This document shows, piece by piece, positions 23,754-32,287 of a DNA stretch of 64,000 nt (positions are counted from its first letter, which is position 1; every line of letters begins with the position of its first letter). Made by a program: the position numbers and the translations under genes. This stretch comes from an uncultured Clostridia bacterium (GTDB lineage: Bacteria; Bacillota; Clostridia; Christensenellales; Borkfalkiaceae), in contig CANQET010000001.1 of the NCBI GenBank assembly GCA_947595585.1, positions 1 through 64,000 on the forward strand, in the 5' to 3' direction. The notes beneath the pieces were generated by a model, which made no database searches, was not told the origin of the DNA, and was given only the letters and a program-made list of their open reading frames with translations.

Positions 23754-24947
23754 ATGAAAATTCTTGTTATCAACGCCGGCAGCTCCTCCCTCAAATATCA
23801 GCTCATCCAAATGGAGACCGAGGAGGTCATCGCGAAGGGCGGCTGCGAGCGCATCGGCATTGCGGGCGGCAAGCTCACCCACAAGGCACACGGCGAGACG
23901 TACGTCGTCGAGCAGGAAATGCCCACCCATACCGATGCGATCTCCCTCGTCCTCAAGATGCTCGTCGATAAAAAGGCGGGCTGCATCGCCTCCATGGACG
24001 AGATCGACGCCGTCGGCCACCGCGTGGTCGCATCGGGCGAGGCCTTCAAGAAGACGACGCTCGTCGACGACAAAGTGATGGAGACGATGGAGGAGATCGC
24101 CGAACTTGCTCCCCTCCACAACCCCGCCGCGATCCTCGGCGTCAACGCCTGCAGGGCCGTGATGCCGGGCAAGAAGATGGCGCTCGTATTCGATACGTCC
24201 TTCCACGCCACGATGCCCGATTACGCATATATGTATGCCGTCGATTACGACGACTACAAGAAGTATAAAGTCCGCCGCTACGGCGCCCACGGCACCTCGC
24301 ACAAGTATGTTTCGGGCGAGGCGGCGAAGTACCTCAAGCGAGACTTGAAGGACCTGAAGATCGTCACCTGTCACCTCGGCAACGGCTCCTCGATCTCCGC
24401 GGTCAAGGGGGGGACCTGTATCGATACTTCGATGGGTTTCACCCCGCTCGCAGGCGTTCCCATGGGGACGCGCAGCGGCGATATCGACTATGCGGCGGCC
24501 GAGTTCATCTTCCGCAAGCGGGGCATGGACCTCTCCGAGGGCCTCACCTATCTCAATAAGAAGTGCGGCGTTTTGGGCGTTTCGGGCGTCTCTTCGGACT
24601 TCCGCGACCTCGCCGCGGCGAAGGATGCGGGCAACGACAGGGCACGCTTGGCGCTCGATATGTTCGCCTACTCCTGCAAGAAGTACATCGGCGCCTACAT
24701 GGCCGCGCTCGGAGGGCTTGACGTCATCGTATTCACGGCGGGCATCGGCGAAAATACGCCCGATGTGCGGCGCGACGTCGTCTCGGGGCTCGAGGCGTTC
24801 GGCATCGAACTCGACGAGAAGAAGAACAATTTCAAGAACGACGGCGCCATCCACGAGATCCAGAAGGCGTCCTCGCGCGTGAAGATCCTCGTCATTCCCA
24901 CGAACGAAGAGCTCGTCATCGCACGCGAAACGGCGGCGCTTCTCTGA
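23754..24947 (+). CDS. ackA: Acetate kinase
   Basis: 397-residue ASKHA-fold kinase making acetate and ATP from acetyl phosphate. Signatures: MKILVINAGSSSLKYQLI at the start, DTSFHATMPDYAYMYAV, HGTSHKYVSGEAAKYL, CHLGNGSSISAVKGG and FTAGIGENTPDVRR. AGAGG precedes the ATG. Works with pta upstream; together they give substrate-level ATP in fermentation. Confidence 0.97.
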   Translation: MKILVINAGSSSLKYQLIQMETEEVIAKGGCERIGIAGGKLTHKAHGETYVVEQEMPTHTDAISLVLKMLVDKKAGCIASMDEIDAVGHRVVASGEAFKKTTLVDDKVMETMEEIAELAPLHNPAAILGVNACRAVMPGKKMALVFDTSFHATMPDYAYMYAVDYDDYKKYKVRRYGAHGTSHKYVSGEAAKYLKRDLKDLKIVTCHLGNGSSISAVKGGTCIDTSMGFTPLAGVPMGTRSGDIDYAAAEFIFRKRGMDLSEGLTYLNKKCGVLGVSGVSSDFRDLAAAKDAGNDRARLALDMFAYSCKKYIGAYMAALGGLDVIVFTAGIGENTPDVRRDVVSGLEAFGIELDEKKNNFKNDGAIHEIQKASSRVKILVIPTNEELVIARETAALL

Positions 24948-24984
24948 TTTTTCGCAAAAACTGCGAAATATACGCGAAAAAAGA

Positions 24985-25013
24985 TTGACAAACGCGTAGA
25001 AATATCCTATACT
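24985..25013 (+). promoter_or_regulatory. Promoter of yceD-rpmF, near-leaderless
   Basis: TTGACA (24985-24990), 17 bases, TATACT (25008-25013). Ten bases lie between the -10 and the ATG at 25024, so the leader would be only about 4 nt. Confidence 0.88.
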
Positions 25014-25023
25014 TTTTAAGTCC

Positions 25024-25437
25024 ATGATTCCTGATATCGATGTACGCGGCAGCGTGGCGAGAGGGAAATACGAGGGCACGCTCGAGATCTTCGGGGAAGC
25101 GGACCGCGATCTTCCGGATATCCCGTACGCTGGCTTCGCGGGTCCCGTCGTCTATTCGCTCAAGTACGAAATTTTCGAGGATGATACGGTCGAGGTGCGT
25201 GGAAGCGTTCGCTTCACCCTCGAGGGGGCGTGTTCGCGGTGCCTTGCGGCGGCGCGGCAGACTTTCTCGGAAGAGGTCTACGGCTTCTTTGAACCCGGCG
25301 AAGGGGACGGCGAGACTTACGGCTACCAAAACGGCGTCGTAAAACTCGGCGAATTTCTGCGCGATGCGCTCATGTTCGCACTTCCGTCCCGTCTCCTCTG
25401 CGGGAACTGCGGCAGCCCCGAAGGGGAATCAGAATAA
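25024..25437 (+). CDS. yceD: YceD/DUF177 family protein
   Basis: 137 residues of the DUF177 family, which is almost always encoded directly before rpmF and has been linked to 23S rRNA/50S biogenesis. Family marks: the zinc-type Cys pair in LEGACSRCLAAARQTFSEEV, then CGNCG at the C-terminus. No Shine-Dalgarno sequence is visible before the ATG (TTTTTAAGTCC). rpmF follows 21 bases downstream, with its own AGAGG site. Confidence 0.88.
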   Translation: MIPDIDVRGSVARGKYEGTLEIFGEADRDLPDIPYAGFAGPVVYSLKYEIFEDDTVEVRGSVRFTLEGACSRCLAAARQTFSEEVYGFFEPGEGDGETYGYQNGVVKLGEFLRDALMFALPSRLLCGNCGSPEGESE

Positions 25438-25458
25438 TTACGGAGAAGAGGTGGTAAT

Positions 25459-25647
25459 ATGGCAGTCCCTAAGAGCAAACAATCGAAGAGCAGGACGAAC
25501 AAGCGCTTTGCAAACTATAAGGCCAAGGTGCCGACGCTCGTCGAATGCCCTCATTGCCATGTACTTACGCCCGCCCATAGAGTCTGCAAGAATTGCGGCT
25601 ACTACGACGGCACGGAAGTCATCAAGCAGGAAGAGGAAAAGAAATAA
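25459..25647 (+). CDS. rpmF: 50S ribosomal protein L32 (bL32), zinc form
   Basis: 62-residue L32. MAVPKSKQSKSRTNKRFANY is the standard start; Cys30, Cys33, Cys43 and Cys46 form the zinc ribbon (CPHCH, CKNCGYY). Co-transcribed with yceD and ended by a strong terminator. Confidence 0.97.
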   Translation: MAVPKSKQSKSRTNKRFANYKAKVPTLVECPHCHVLTPAHRVCKNCGYYDGTEVIKQEEEKK

Positions 25648-25650
25648 GGC

Positions 25651-25678
25651 AAAGGCGGACGAGGCAGTCCGCCTTTTT
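25651..25678 (+). terminator. Terminator after rpmF
   Basis: AAAGGCGGAC / GTCCGCCTTT stem with T run, 3 bases after the stop codon. Confidence 0.92.
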
Positions 25679-25704
25679 CATCCGAACACGAAAAAGGAGA
25701 TACC

Positions 25705-26352
25705 ATGGATCCTACGGCACTCTTTCGCCTTTCCTATGGCGTGTATATCGTCACGAGCTGGAACGAGGGTACGCCGGTGGGCTGCGTCGCCAATTCCGCG
25801 ATGCAGATAACCGCCTCCCCCGCAACGATCGCGGTGAGCGTGAACAAGCAGAACTTCACCCACAAGGCGATCGAGGACTGCGGCTACTTCGCCCTCTCGG
25901 CGCTCTCGGAGAAGTCCGATCCCAAGCTCATCGGAAGATTCGGCTTCACGTCTTCGCGCGATACCGATAAATTCGCGGGGACGCCCTACGCGATCAAGGG
26001 CAAGCTGCCCGTCATCACAGACGGCGTCGCCTATTTTTGCTGTAAGGTCGTCGCCACGATGGATACCCCGACGCACACCGTCTTCTTAGGCGAAGTCTAT
26101 GAGGCCGAAAATCTGCAGCGCGCAAAGCCCATGACGTATGCCTACTACCACGAGGTGCTGAAAGGCAAGACGAGCGCGCTCGCACCCACCTATCAGGCCG
26201 AGGAGCCCGAAGGCGCCGAAAAGGCGGTTTGGGTGTGCACGATCTGCGGCTATGAATACGACGGCGAAGTGCCCTTCGAGGAGCTCCCCGAAGATTGGGT
26301 CTGCCCGCTCTGCGGCGTCGGCAAGGAATTCTTCAAAAAACGCGAAAATTAG
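25705..26352 (+). CDS. Flavin reductase-rubredoxin fusion (high molecular weight rubredoxin)
   Basis: 215 residues. Residues 1 to about 155 are an FMN-binding split-barrel flavin reductase ([39 protein letters not shown]). Residues about 172-215 are a rubredoxin with [20 protein letters not shown] and [12 protein letters not shown], supplying four Cys iron ligands. Such fusions (Hrb) pass electrons to NO/O2-reducing flavodiiron proteins or other acceptors in anaerobes. AAAGGAG precedes the ATG. Single-gene unit. Confidence 0.93.
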   Translation: MDPTALFRLSYGVYIVTSWNEGTPVGCVANSAMQITASPATIAVSVNKQNFTHKAIEDCGYFALSALSEKSDPKLIGRFGFTSSRDTDKFAGTPYAIKGKLPVITDGVAYFCCKVVATMDTPTHTVFLGEVYEAENLQRAKPMTYAYYHEVLKGKTSALAPTYQAEEPEGAEKAVWVCTICGYEYDGEVPFEELPEDWVCPLCGVGKEFFKKREN

Positions 26353-26368
26353 CAATTTTCCGCGAATT

Positions 26369-26393
26369 TTCCCCCAAAATTGGGGGATTTTTT
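26369..26393 (+). terminator. Terminator after the rubredoxin fusion
   Basis: CCCCC AAAATT GGGGG followed by ATTTTTTG. Confidence 0.85.
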
Positions 26394-26482
26394 GTTATTT
26401 CGAAATTTATCAAAATAACTATTTACGGCTTTCCCGCTCCAAAAATTTCTTCGCGCGTTCCGAAAAATTTTTCCGAAACCGC

Positions 26483-26512
26483 TTGACAAGATACCCCGTG
26501 GAGGTATATACT
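26483..26512 (+). promoter_or_regulatory. Promoter of the csoR-copA operon
   Basis: TTGACA (26483-26488), 18-base spacer, TATACT (26507-26512). The spacer contains the first CsoR-type operator. Confidence 0.85.
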
Positions 26513-26533
26513 ATGTATACCCCCGTGGGGTAT
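26491..26533 (+). promoter_or_regulatory. Two CsoR-type operators
   Basis: ATACCCCGTGGAGGTAT (26491-26507) and ATACCCCCGTGGGGTAT (26517-26533) are 17-base G/C-tract palindromes of the TACCC...GGGTA type known for CsoR-family repressors. The first lies in the promoter spacer, the second at the start site; their centres are 26 bp apart. Confidence 0.8.
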
Positions 26534-26558
26534 TTCACATCATAGAGGAGAAGAGGGT

Positions 26559-26855
26559 ATGGAAACCTGTTGCTGCACTTCGAAGACGAAGGTCCGCACC
26601 GAAGAGGAGAAGAAAAAGATCATCGCCCGCCTCAGCCGCATCGCGGGGCAGATCGGAGGCGTAAAGCGCATGATCGAGGAAGACCGCTATTGCGACGACG
26701 TACTCATCCAGCTCGCCGCCATCGATAAATCGGTCAAGAGCCTTGCGGGCGTCATCCTCGAGAGCCACATGCACTCCTGCCTCATCGAGAACATCGAAAA
26801 GGGGAATTATGCCGTGGTCGATGAGATCGTCGATCTCTTCAAGCGGTTCCAATAA
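26559..26855 (+). CDS. csoR: CsoR-family copper-sensing repressor
   Basis: 98-residue DUF156 all-helical repressor that releases DNA when it binds Cu(I). The ligand set Cys-His-Cys is present: Cys in DRYCDDVL, His and Cys in ESHMHSCL. Family start RLSRIAGQIGGVKRMIEEDR. The N-terminus carries an extra Cys cluster (METCCCTSKTK) that may add metal-binding capacity. Preceded by GAGGAGAAGAGG; copA follows after 2 bases. Two matching operators upstream indicate autoregulation. Confidence 0.94.
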   Translation: METCCCTSKTKVRTEEEKKKIIARLSRIAGQIGGVKRMIEEDRYCDDVLIQLAAIDKSVKSLAGVILESHMHSCLIENIEKGNYAVVDEIVDLFKRFQ

Positions 26856-26857
26856 AG

Positions 26858-29302
26858 ATGAAACATCGTTACAGCATCACGGGCATGACCTGTGCGGCGT
26901 GCGCGGCGGGGATCGAGCGCACGGTGAAAAAACTCAAGGGCGTGACGTCCTGCGCCGTCTCTCTCATGGGGGAGAGCATGGAGGTGGAGTACGACGAAGC
27001 CCTTCTCGACGAGGCGAAGATCCGCTCGGCCGTGTTCTCACTCGGCTACGGCGCCTACGAGGAAGGCAAGGCGCCCAAAAAGACGCGCGGCATCCCGCTC
27101 ATCGTGCGCTTTCTCGTCTCGCTCGCCCTGCTCCTTCCGCTTATGTATCTTTCGATGGGGGAAATGCTGAAGCTCCCCGTCCCCGGGGGATGGTGGAACC
27201 ATGGCTTCCAGATCGGGCTTGCGACGGCGATCCTTGCCGTAAACCATGCCTTCTTCGTCAGTGGCGTACGTGCGGCCTGCAAGCTCGTGCCCAATATGGA
27301 TACGCTCGTCACCCTCGGCGCCGCGGCTTCGTATTTCTACAGCATCGCCGCGCTCATCGTCATGCACACGGGCGGGGAGATGATGCACCTCTTCTTCGAA
27401 TCGGCGGCGATGATCGTCACGCTCGTCACCCTCGGGAAATTCCTCGAGGAGAAGAGCAAGAAGCGCACGGGCAAGGAACTCGAGAAGCTCCGTGCTCTCG
27501 CCCCCCAAACGGTGACCGTGGAGCGGGAGGGCAGGGAATGCCGCATTCCGCTCTCCGAAGTCGAAGAGGGGGATACCGTCGTCGTCAAACAGGGGGAGAG
27601 CATCGCGGCCGACGGCACCGTGCTCGAGGGGCATGCCTTCGTCGACGCCTCCGCCGTGACGGGGGAGAGCCTGCCCGTGGAAGTGGGCACGGGAGACCGC
27701 GTCACCAGCGCCTCGCTGCTCTCCGGCGGATACTTAAAGCTCCGTGCCGAGAAGGTGGGGGAAGATACCATGCTCGCAGGTATCATCCGCATGGTGCGGG
27801 AAGCGGGGGCGAGCAAGGCGCCCATCCAAAAACTTGCCGACCGCGTCTCGGCGATCTTCGTGCCCGCCGTCGTCTGCATCGCGCTCCTTACCTTTCTCAT
27901 CTGGATCTGTATTACGCGCGATATCACCAAAGCGATCAACTTCAGCGTGAGCGTGCTCGTCATCTCCTGCCCCTGCGCGTTGGGGCTCGCGACGCCCGTT
28001 GCGATCATGGCGGCGACGGGGCGGGGGGCCTCGCTCGGCGTCCTCTATAAGAACGCGGAGGCCCTGCAGAAGATGGCAAGCGTCAAAGAAGTCTTCCTCG
28101 ATAAGACGGCGACGCTCACCGAAGGAAAGCCCAAGGTCGTCTTCTTCGAAGGGGACGATACGGCGAAGAAAATTGCATATGGGGTCGAAAAAAAGCTCAA
28201 TCATCCCCTCGCGCAGTGCATCGTGGACTACTGCGGGGAGGGCTTTACGGCCGAGGATGTTTCCTACATCCCGCGGCAGGGTGCCGTGGGGAAGGTAGGC
28301 GGGAAGACCTATTTCCTCGGCAACGAGACGCTCATGCAAATGCGGGGCGTGAAGTTCGAGGCACAGCTTGCGCAGTTTACAAAGCTCACCGAAGAGGGCA
28401 AGACGGTGCTCTTCCTCGCGGATGAAGAAAAGGTCCTCGCCATGTTCGGCCTCGCGGATACCCTGAAGGCGGATAGCCGCGCGGCGGTGGAGGAGCTTGG
28501 TGCCCTCGGGTGCGTGCCCATCATGCTCACGGGAGACAACGCCGCCGTGGCGAAGTATATCGCACGGGAGGCGGGCTTCCCCGATTGGGATATGTGCGTA
28601 TGCCCCGAACTTCTTCCCGAGGAAAAACTCGACCATGTGCGCCGCATGCGCGTACAAAATGAACAGGCGAAGCAGGAGAAGACCGCAAAGCGGGCCAATT
28701 CTTACGTCGCCATGGTGGGGGACGGCATCAACGACGCCCCCGCCTTAAAGGAAGCCGATATCGGCATTGCGATCGGGAACGGGACGGACGTCGCCATCGA
28801 GAGTGCGGACGTCGTCCTCGTCAAGGGGGACCTTGCCGCCGTGCCCGAGGCCATCCGCCTCTCCAAGCGCACGATGCGCATCATAAAACAGAACCTCTTC
28901 TGGGCGTTTTTCTACAACTGTATCGGGATCCCGCTCGCGGCAGGGGCATTTTCCACCCTCGGCGTCGTGCTCGATCCCATGATCGGCGCGGCGGCGATGA
29001 GCCTCTCTTCGCTGTTCGTGGTGACGAACGCTCTGCGGCTCACGATCGGGCAAAAGTCGAACATGGGGGCGAAAAAACAGCAAAAAGGAGGGAATACCAT
29101 GCAGCGTGTTGTAAAGATCGAAGGCATGATGTGCGAGCACTGCGCAAAGCGCGTCGAGGCGGCCCTTGCAGCCGTTTCGGGCGTCGAGAGCGTCGAAGTC
29201 AAGCTCAAGAAGAAGTCGGCCGTCGTCAAGGGTGAAGCGGATGTCGCGGCGCTCAAAGAAGCCGTGAAGGCGGCGGGGTACGAAGTCGTCGGCATCGAAT
29301 AA
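26858..29302 (+). CDS. copA: Copper-exporting P1B-type ATPase with C-terminal CopZ-like domain
   Basis: 814-residue membrane ATPase exporting Cu(I). N-terminal heavy-metal domain with GMTCAACAAG (Cys12, Cys15), eight expected membrane helices, the TGES loop, SCPCALGLATPV (Cys371-Pro-Cys373, transport site), DKTATLTEG (phosphorylated Asp415) and GDGINDAPALKEADIGIAIG. Unusually, a second heavy-metal domain (KIEGMMCEHCAKRV) follows the last membrane helices through the linker MGAKKQQKGGNT. That linker encodes a strong ribosome-binding site, see the next feature. It follows csoR by 2 bases and is copper-regulated by inference. Confidence 0.95.
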   Translation: MKHRYSITGMTCAACAAGIERTVKKLKGVTSCAVSLMGESMEVEYDEALLDEAKIRSAVFSLGYGAYEEGKAPKKTRGIPLIVRFLVSLALLLPLMYLSMGEMLKLPVPGGWWNHGFQIGLATAILAVNHAFFVSGVRAACKLVPNMDTLVTLGAAASYFYSIAALIVMHTGGEMMHLFFESAAMIVTLVTLGKFLEEKSKKRTGKELEKLRALAPQTVTVEREGRECRIPLSEVEEGDTVVVKQGESIAADGTVLEGHAFVDASAVTGESLPVEVGTGDRVTSASLLSGGYLKLRAEKVGEDTMLAGIIRMVREAGASKAPIQKLADRVSAIFVPAVVCIALLTFLIWICITRDITKAINFSVSVLVISCPCALGLATPVAIMAATGRGASLGVLYKNAEALQKMASVKEVFLDKTATLTEGKPKVVFFEGDDTAKKIAYGVEKKLNHPLAQCIVDYCGEGFTAEDVSYIPRQGAVGKVGGKTYFLGNETLMQMRGVKFEAQLAQFTKLTEEGKTVLFLADEEKVLAMFGLADTLKADSRAAVEELGALGCVPIMLTGDNAAVAKYIAREAGFPDWDMCVCPELLPEEKLDHVRRMRVQNEQAKQEKTAKRANSYVAMVGDGINDAPALKEADIGIAIGNGTDVAIESADVVLVKGDLAAVPEAIRLSKRTMRIIKQNLFWAFFYNCIGIPLAAGAFSTLGVVLDPMIGAAAMSLSSLFVVTNALRLTIGQKSNMGAKKQQKGGNTMQRVVKIEGMMCEHCAKRVEAALAAVSGVESVEVKLKKKSAVVKGEADVAALKEAVKAAGYEVVGIE
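29099..29302 (+). CDS. copZ: Possible free CopZ-like copper chaperone by internal initiation in copA
   Basis: In frame with copA, the ATG at 29099 (codon 748) is preceded by AAAGGAGGG with 6-base spacing, a near-ideal Shine-Dalgarno sequence inside a coding region. Translation gives 67 residues, MQRVVKIEGMMCEHCAKRVE onward, with exactly the size and CxxC motif of CopZ. The copA frame is uninterrupted, so the domain can also be made as the tail of CopA. Either dual expression or a recent loss of the stop between copA and copZ would explain it. Confidence 0.6.
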   Translation: MQRVVKIEGMMCEHCAKRVEAALAAVSGVESVEVKLKKKSAVVKGEADVAALKEAVKAAGYEVVGIE

Positions 29303-29398
29303 GGCATTTTCGGGAAAAAGAGCGCAGATTCGACAAAGAATGTGAATATGCGCTCGCGTACATATGCGATACTTTCATAAAAAAGGTAGGTAGCGTAT

Positions 29399-29734
29399 AT
29401 GCAAACTTTGCTGTTGGATCGCCGCACGCAGGGGCTCATCGAGGGGTACGTCCCCGAAGGCGAACTGCTCTTCTCGCTCGTGCGCTTCTTCTCCATCTTT
29501 TCCGACCCGACACGGCTTCGGATCCTATCGGCGCTCGCGATCTCGGAGATGTGCGTCACCGATATCTCCCGCGTCCTCGGCATCAACCAGACGACCGTCT
29601 CCCACCAGCTCCGCTTTCTGAAGGATGCGGGCATCGTGTGCACCGAGCGGCACGGGAAGATCATCTTCTATTCGCTCTACAACGAGATCGTGAACGACGT
29701 TCTTCTGAAGGGCGTGGAATTCCTCGGAGACTGA
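29399..29734 (+). CDS. ArsR-family winged-helix regulator
   Basis: 111-residue ArsR/SmtB-type repressor. The DNA-binding part is clear: FSIFSDPTRLRILSALAISE, then DISRVLGINQTTVSHQLRFL and a wing TERHGKIIFYSLYN. The alpha-3 position reads SEMCVTDI, keeping one of the two Cys of the classical ELCVCDL metal site; another Cys is in GIVCTE. The ligand is therefore uncertain. It lies 97 bases after copA and ends at a terminator; a direct repeat ATATGCG (about 29347 and 29363) precedes it. No obvious target besides itself. Confidence 0.88.
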   Translation: MQTLLLDRRTQGLIEGYVPEGELLFSLVRFFSIFSDPTRLRILSALAISEMCVTDISRVLGINQTTVSHQLRFLKDAGIVCTERHGKIIFYSLYNEIVNDVLLKGVEFLGD

Positions 29735-29762
29735 AAAAAACCGCACCATGGTGCGGTTTTTT
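29734..29762. terminator. Bidirectional terminator, perfect palindrome
   Basis: AAAAAACCGCACC and GGTGCGGTTTTTT form a continuous palindrome between arsR (+) and the ABC permease gene (-). Confidence 0.93.
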
Positions 29763-29776
29763 CCTATCATCGAAGC

Positions 29777-30556
29777 TCATACCAAGCTCGTCTTGTTCAG
29801 TATGACATTTGAGACGGCCCCAAGCCCTGCAGCAAAAAGGAGCCCTCCGAAGACGCACAGCACGACGTTGAACGCGCCCGAATCGAGCGGCGTCATCATG
29901 GGGATCATCGTAAAGAGCAGCATTCCCGCCGCGAGCGAGCCGAGGATGGAGAGCCACAACCTTGCTTTTCCGACGGTCGCAAGCGTCAAGGCGATCGATA
30001 CAAAGACGAGCGCAAAGAACACTTTGCTTATCATGCAGGCGATAATCCCGCCCGCGCTTGCCCCGACCGCCGCAACGTCGAAGGAAAGCCCCGCGATCCC
30101 GCCGCCGATCATCGCGCCGACAAAGTACAATAGGAACATACCGACAGCCGCTACAAACAGCACAATGGTTTTGGAAAGGACGTAATCGAGCTTTTTCGAG
30201 CGCACCGTAAAGAGGTTCTTGACGTATCCGCTTTGGAAATCTTCGCCCACGAACAGGCAGACGAAGATCGCCACGAGGAAGTACAGGAGATTGATGTTGC
30301 ACATGCTCGTAAGGTCCATGCGCATAGTGCCGCCAGCCGAGCCGATCGCCTGCCAAACGTTCGTAAACGTTTCAACCGCTTCTCCCGTTTCGGGGTTTGC
30401 TCCGCCCATGAAAGAGGTCATCACGAGGATAAGAACGGGAAGCGCGAGGCTTATCCCGAGCATAATATAGACGGTGGGCATCGTAAACATCCTGCGCGCG
30501 TCTACTTTGAGCATGGTAGAAAGGCGTTGAAGGAAGCCGCCGAACTTATCTTTCAT
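29777..30556 (-). CDS. ABC-2 type permease, copy 1
   Basis: 259-residue membrane subunit of an exporter. About six hydrophobic segments, for example VYIMLGISLALPVLILVMTS, LLYFLVAIFVCLFVGEDF and ALVFVSIALTLATV. The motif GEDFQSGYVKNLFTVRSKKL after the second segment is shared with permease copy 2 (GHDYRSGYVKQLFTTHAKKE). Its start overlaps the stop of the upstream ATPase gene (ATGA). Last gene of the TetR-linked operon. Confidence 0.87.
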   Translation of the reverse strand: MKDKFGGFLQRLSTMLKVDARRMFTMPTVYIMLGISLALPVLILVMTSFMGGANPETGEAVETFTNVWQAIGSAGGTMRMDLTSMCNINLLYFLVAIFVCLFVGEDFQSGYVKNLFTVRSKKLDYVLSKTIVLFVAAVGMFLLYFVGAMIGGGIAGLSFDVAAVGASAGGIIACMISKVFFALVFVSIALTLATVGKARLWLSILGSLAAGMLLFTMIPMMTPLDSGAFNVVLCVFGGLLFAAGLGAVSNVILNKTSLV

Positions 30557-31455
30557 CTTCTTTCCTCCCGCATAAGGCCGATATAATATTCTTCGAGGCC
30601 GATCTTCGCCGTGCGGATCTCGGTCACGGGAATGCCGAAATTTGCATATAGGTACCCCGCGATCTGCTCCGCTGTAGCCCCCGCGGTGCGAATTTCGCCC
30701 GTCTGCTCGTCGAGATCTGCCCGTCCGAAGGCACGCCGTAAAATTTCGGCCGTCTGCGCCATGTGCGCGGTCTTGAGGGCGACGTAGGTCGGGCAGTCGG
30801 CATCGAGCTCCGAGGCGGTCATCTCCCGAAGCATCTTGCCGCCGCGGAGAATGCCGTAGTGCGTGGCGATCTTTTCAAGTTCGCCCAAGATATGGGAGGA
30901 AATGAGAACGGTCGTGCCGCGATGCGAGAGGTCCAACAGAATTTCCCGCATGATGCGCATCCCGTCGGCGTCTAACCCGTTGATGGGCTCATCGAGCACG
31001 AGCAGCCGAGGATTTCCGAGAAGGGCAAAGGCGATGCCGATGCGCTGTTTCATGCCGAGCGAGCAGTTCTTGAATTTGTTGCCCGCCGCGCCCTCCATGC
31101 GGACGAGGCGCAAGACCCGCCGTATCTCTTCGTCCTCGTTTCCGATCCCGAGGTTGGCGGCTTGCAGTTTCATATTGTTCCAAACGGTGTAATTGGGGAA
31201 GCAACCGGGGGCTTCGATGAGAACGCCGATCTGTGCGCGAACGGTCTGCTCCCTAAAATCTTTCCCCCAAAGTTTTATCTCGCCGCCGCTCGGCTGAATA
31301 AGGCCGCAAATGAGCTTTTCGGTCGTCGATTTGCCGCTTCCGTTTTCACCGATGAAGCCGTAGATCGCGCCCTCGGGCACGGTCATGGAGAGGCCGTCCA
31401 CCGCACGTTTTTCGCCGAACGTCTTCGTCAAATTTCTGATTTCGATCGCATTCAT
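30553..31455 (-). CDS. ABC transporter ATP-binding protein, copy 1
   Basis: 300-residue ATPase: Walker A GENGSGKST, signature LGMKQRIGIAFALLGNPRLL, Walker B LLVLDEPINGLDADG, switch His in SSHILGELEKIATHYG. The C-terminal tail IGLEEYYIGLMREERR matches that of copy 2 (VGLEEYYVSLMREKEM). This layout resembles bacitracin/lantibiotic-type exporters, but the substrate is unknown. It pairs with the permease that follows by a 4-base overlap. Confidence 0.92.
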   Translation of the reverse strand: MNAIEIRNLTKTFGEKRAVDGLSMTVPEGAIYGFIGENGSGKSTTEKLICGLIQPSGGEIKLWGKDFREQTVRAQIGVLIEAPGCFPNYTVWNNMKLQAANLGIGNEDEEIRRVLRLVRMEGAAGNKFKNCSLGMKQRIGIAFALLGNPRLLVLDEPINGLDADGMRIMREILLDLSHRGTTVLISSHILGELEKIATHYGILRGGKMLREMTASELDADCPTYVALKTAHMAQTAEILRRAFGRADLDEQTGEIRTAGATAEQIAGYLYANFGIPVTEIRTAKIGLEEYYIGLMREERR

Positions 31456-31467
31456 GATGCTACTTCC

Positions 31468-32286
31468 TTAATACACGTCCCTGCGGTACAAAATGACCGA
31501 ACCGAGGACGTTATAGATGATTGCCCAAACTACAGAGCAGGCAAGGCACACGAGGACGGAGAAAAAGTTTGCCGAAAGGCAGGCCTGCACCGACGAACCG
31601 TAGAGGAAGATATTGAGCGCCGCCGTATTTCCGAGAAGCGCCGCCGCACCGATGACGGGGATCCCCGTGCCGAGGACGAAGCAGAGGGCAATCGAGATGC
31701 CGAACTTCCTGCGGAAGATGATATTGATAAAGGTATAGAGGCTTGCCCAGCCGAGGCTCATGATGACCTTCCCCCAAATGGCGCAAAGAAGAGAAGCTGC
31801 GTTCACCGTAAACGGAAGTCCCGTCGCGGCCCCCGAGATCGTCCCGCCCAGAAGGTAGGTAAAGCACATACACACCATCGAGAACGCAGAGACAAGCGTT
31901 TTGCTTATCATATAGTCCTCTTTCTTGGCGTGGGTGGTAAAGAGCTGTTTGACGTATCCGCTCCGATAGTCGTGCCCGATAAAGATCGACACCATGATGC
32001 CGCCGAAGAGAAAGACCATGTTCATGTTGGCGTATTCGCCCATATCGTGAACGATATACAGCGGGCTGTCTGCGGCGATGATCTGCCAAGCGTTCGAGAA
32101 CATTCCCGCCGTTTCGCCCTCGCCCATTGCTCCCATAGATACCAGCGCGGGAATGATCGCGGCGATCGCAATGAAGATATAAAAGAGCGGCGTATGGAAC
32201 AGGCGGTAGAAGTCCACGCCGAGCATGCCCTGTAATCTTCGGAAGAAGCTCGGCTTTTCGAATTGTAAGGATAGCGTGCGTTCCAT
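31468..32286 (-). CDS. ABC-2 type permease, copy 2
   Basis: 272-residue permease starting MERTLSLQFEKPSFFRRLQG; the track's 11 extra residues overlap the upstream gene, while AAGGAGATG precedes the ATG at 32286. Membrane segments include LFYIFIAIAAIIPALVSMGA and FSVLVCLACSVVWAIIYNVL. It aligns along its length with permease copy 1. One base separates it from its ATPase. Confidence 0.87.
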   Translation of the reverse strand: MERTLSLQFEKPSFFRRLQGMLGVDFYRLFHTPLFYIFIAIAAIIPALVSMGAMGEGETAGMFSNAWQIIAADSPLYIVHDMGEYANMNMVFLFGGIMVSIFIGHDYRSGYVKQLFTTHAKKEDYMISKTLVSAFSMVCMCFTYLLGGTISGAATGLPFTVNAASLLCAIWGKVIMSLGWASLYTFINIIFRRKFGISIALCFVLGTGIPVIGAAALLGNTAALNIFLYGSSVQACLSANFFSVLVCLACSVVWAIIYNVLGSVILYRRDVY

Positions 32287-32287
32287 A

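Noticed and set aside
26743-28050. 435-residue plus-strand ORF
   Set aside because: Shadow of csoR/copA in a second frame; Arg/Gly/His-rich with no family features.
29060-29095. Programmed frameshift in copA at the A-rich stretch
   Set aside because: In the copA frame the AAAAAA and AAAAA runs do not form an X-XXY-YYZ slippery heptamer; internal initiation explains the downstream Shine-Dalgarno sequence better.
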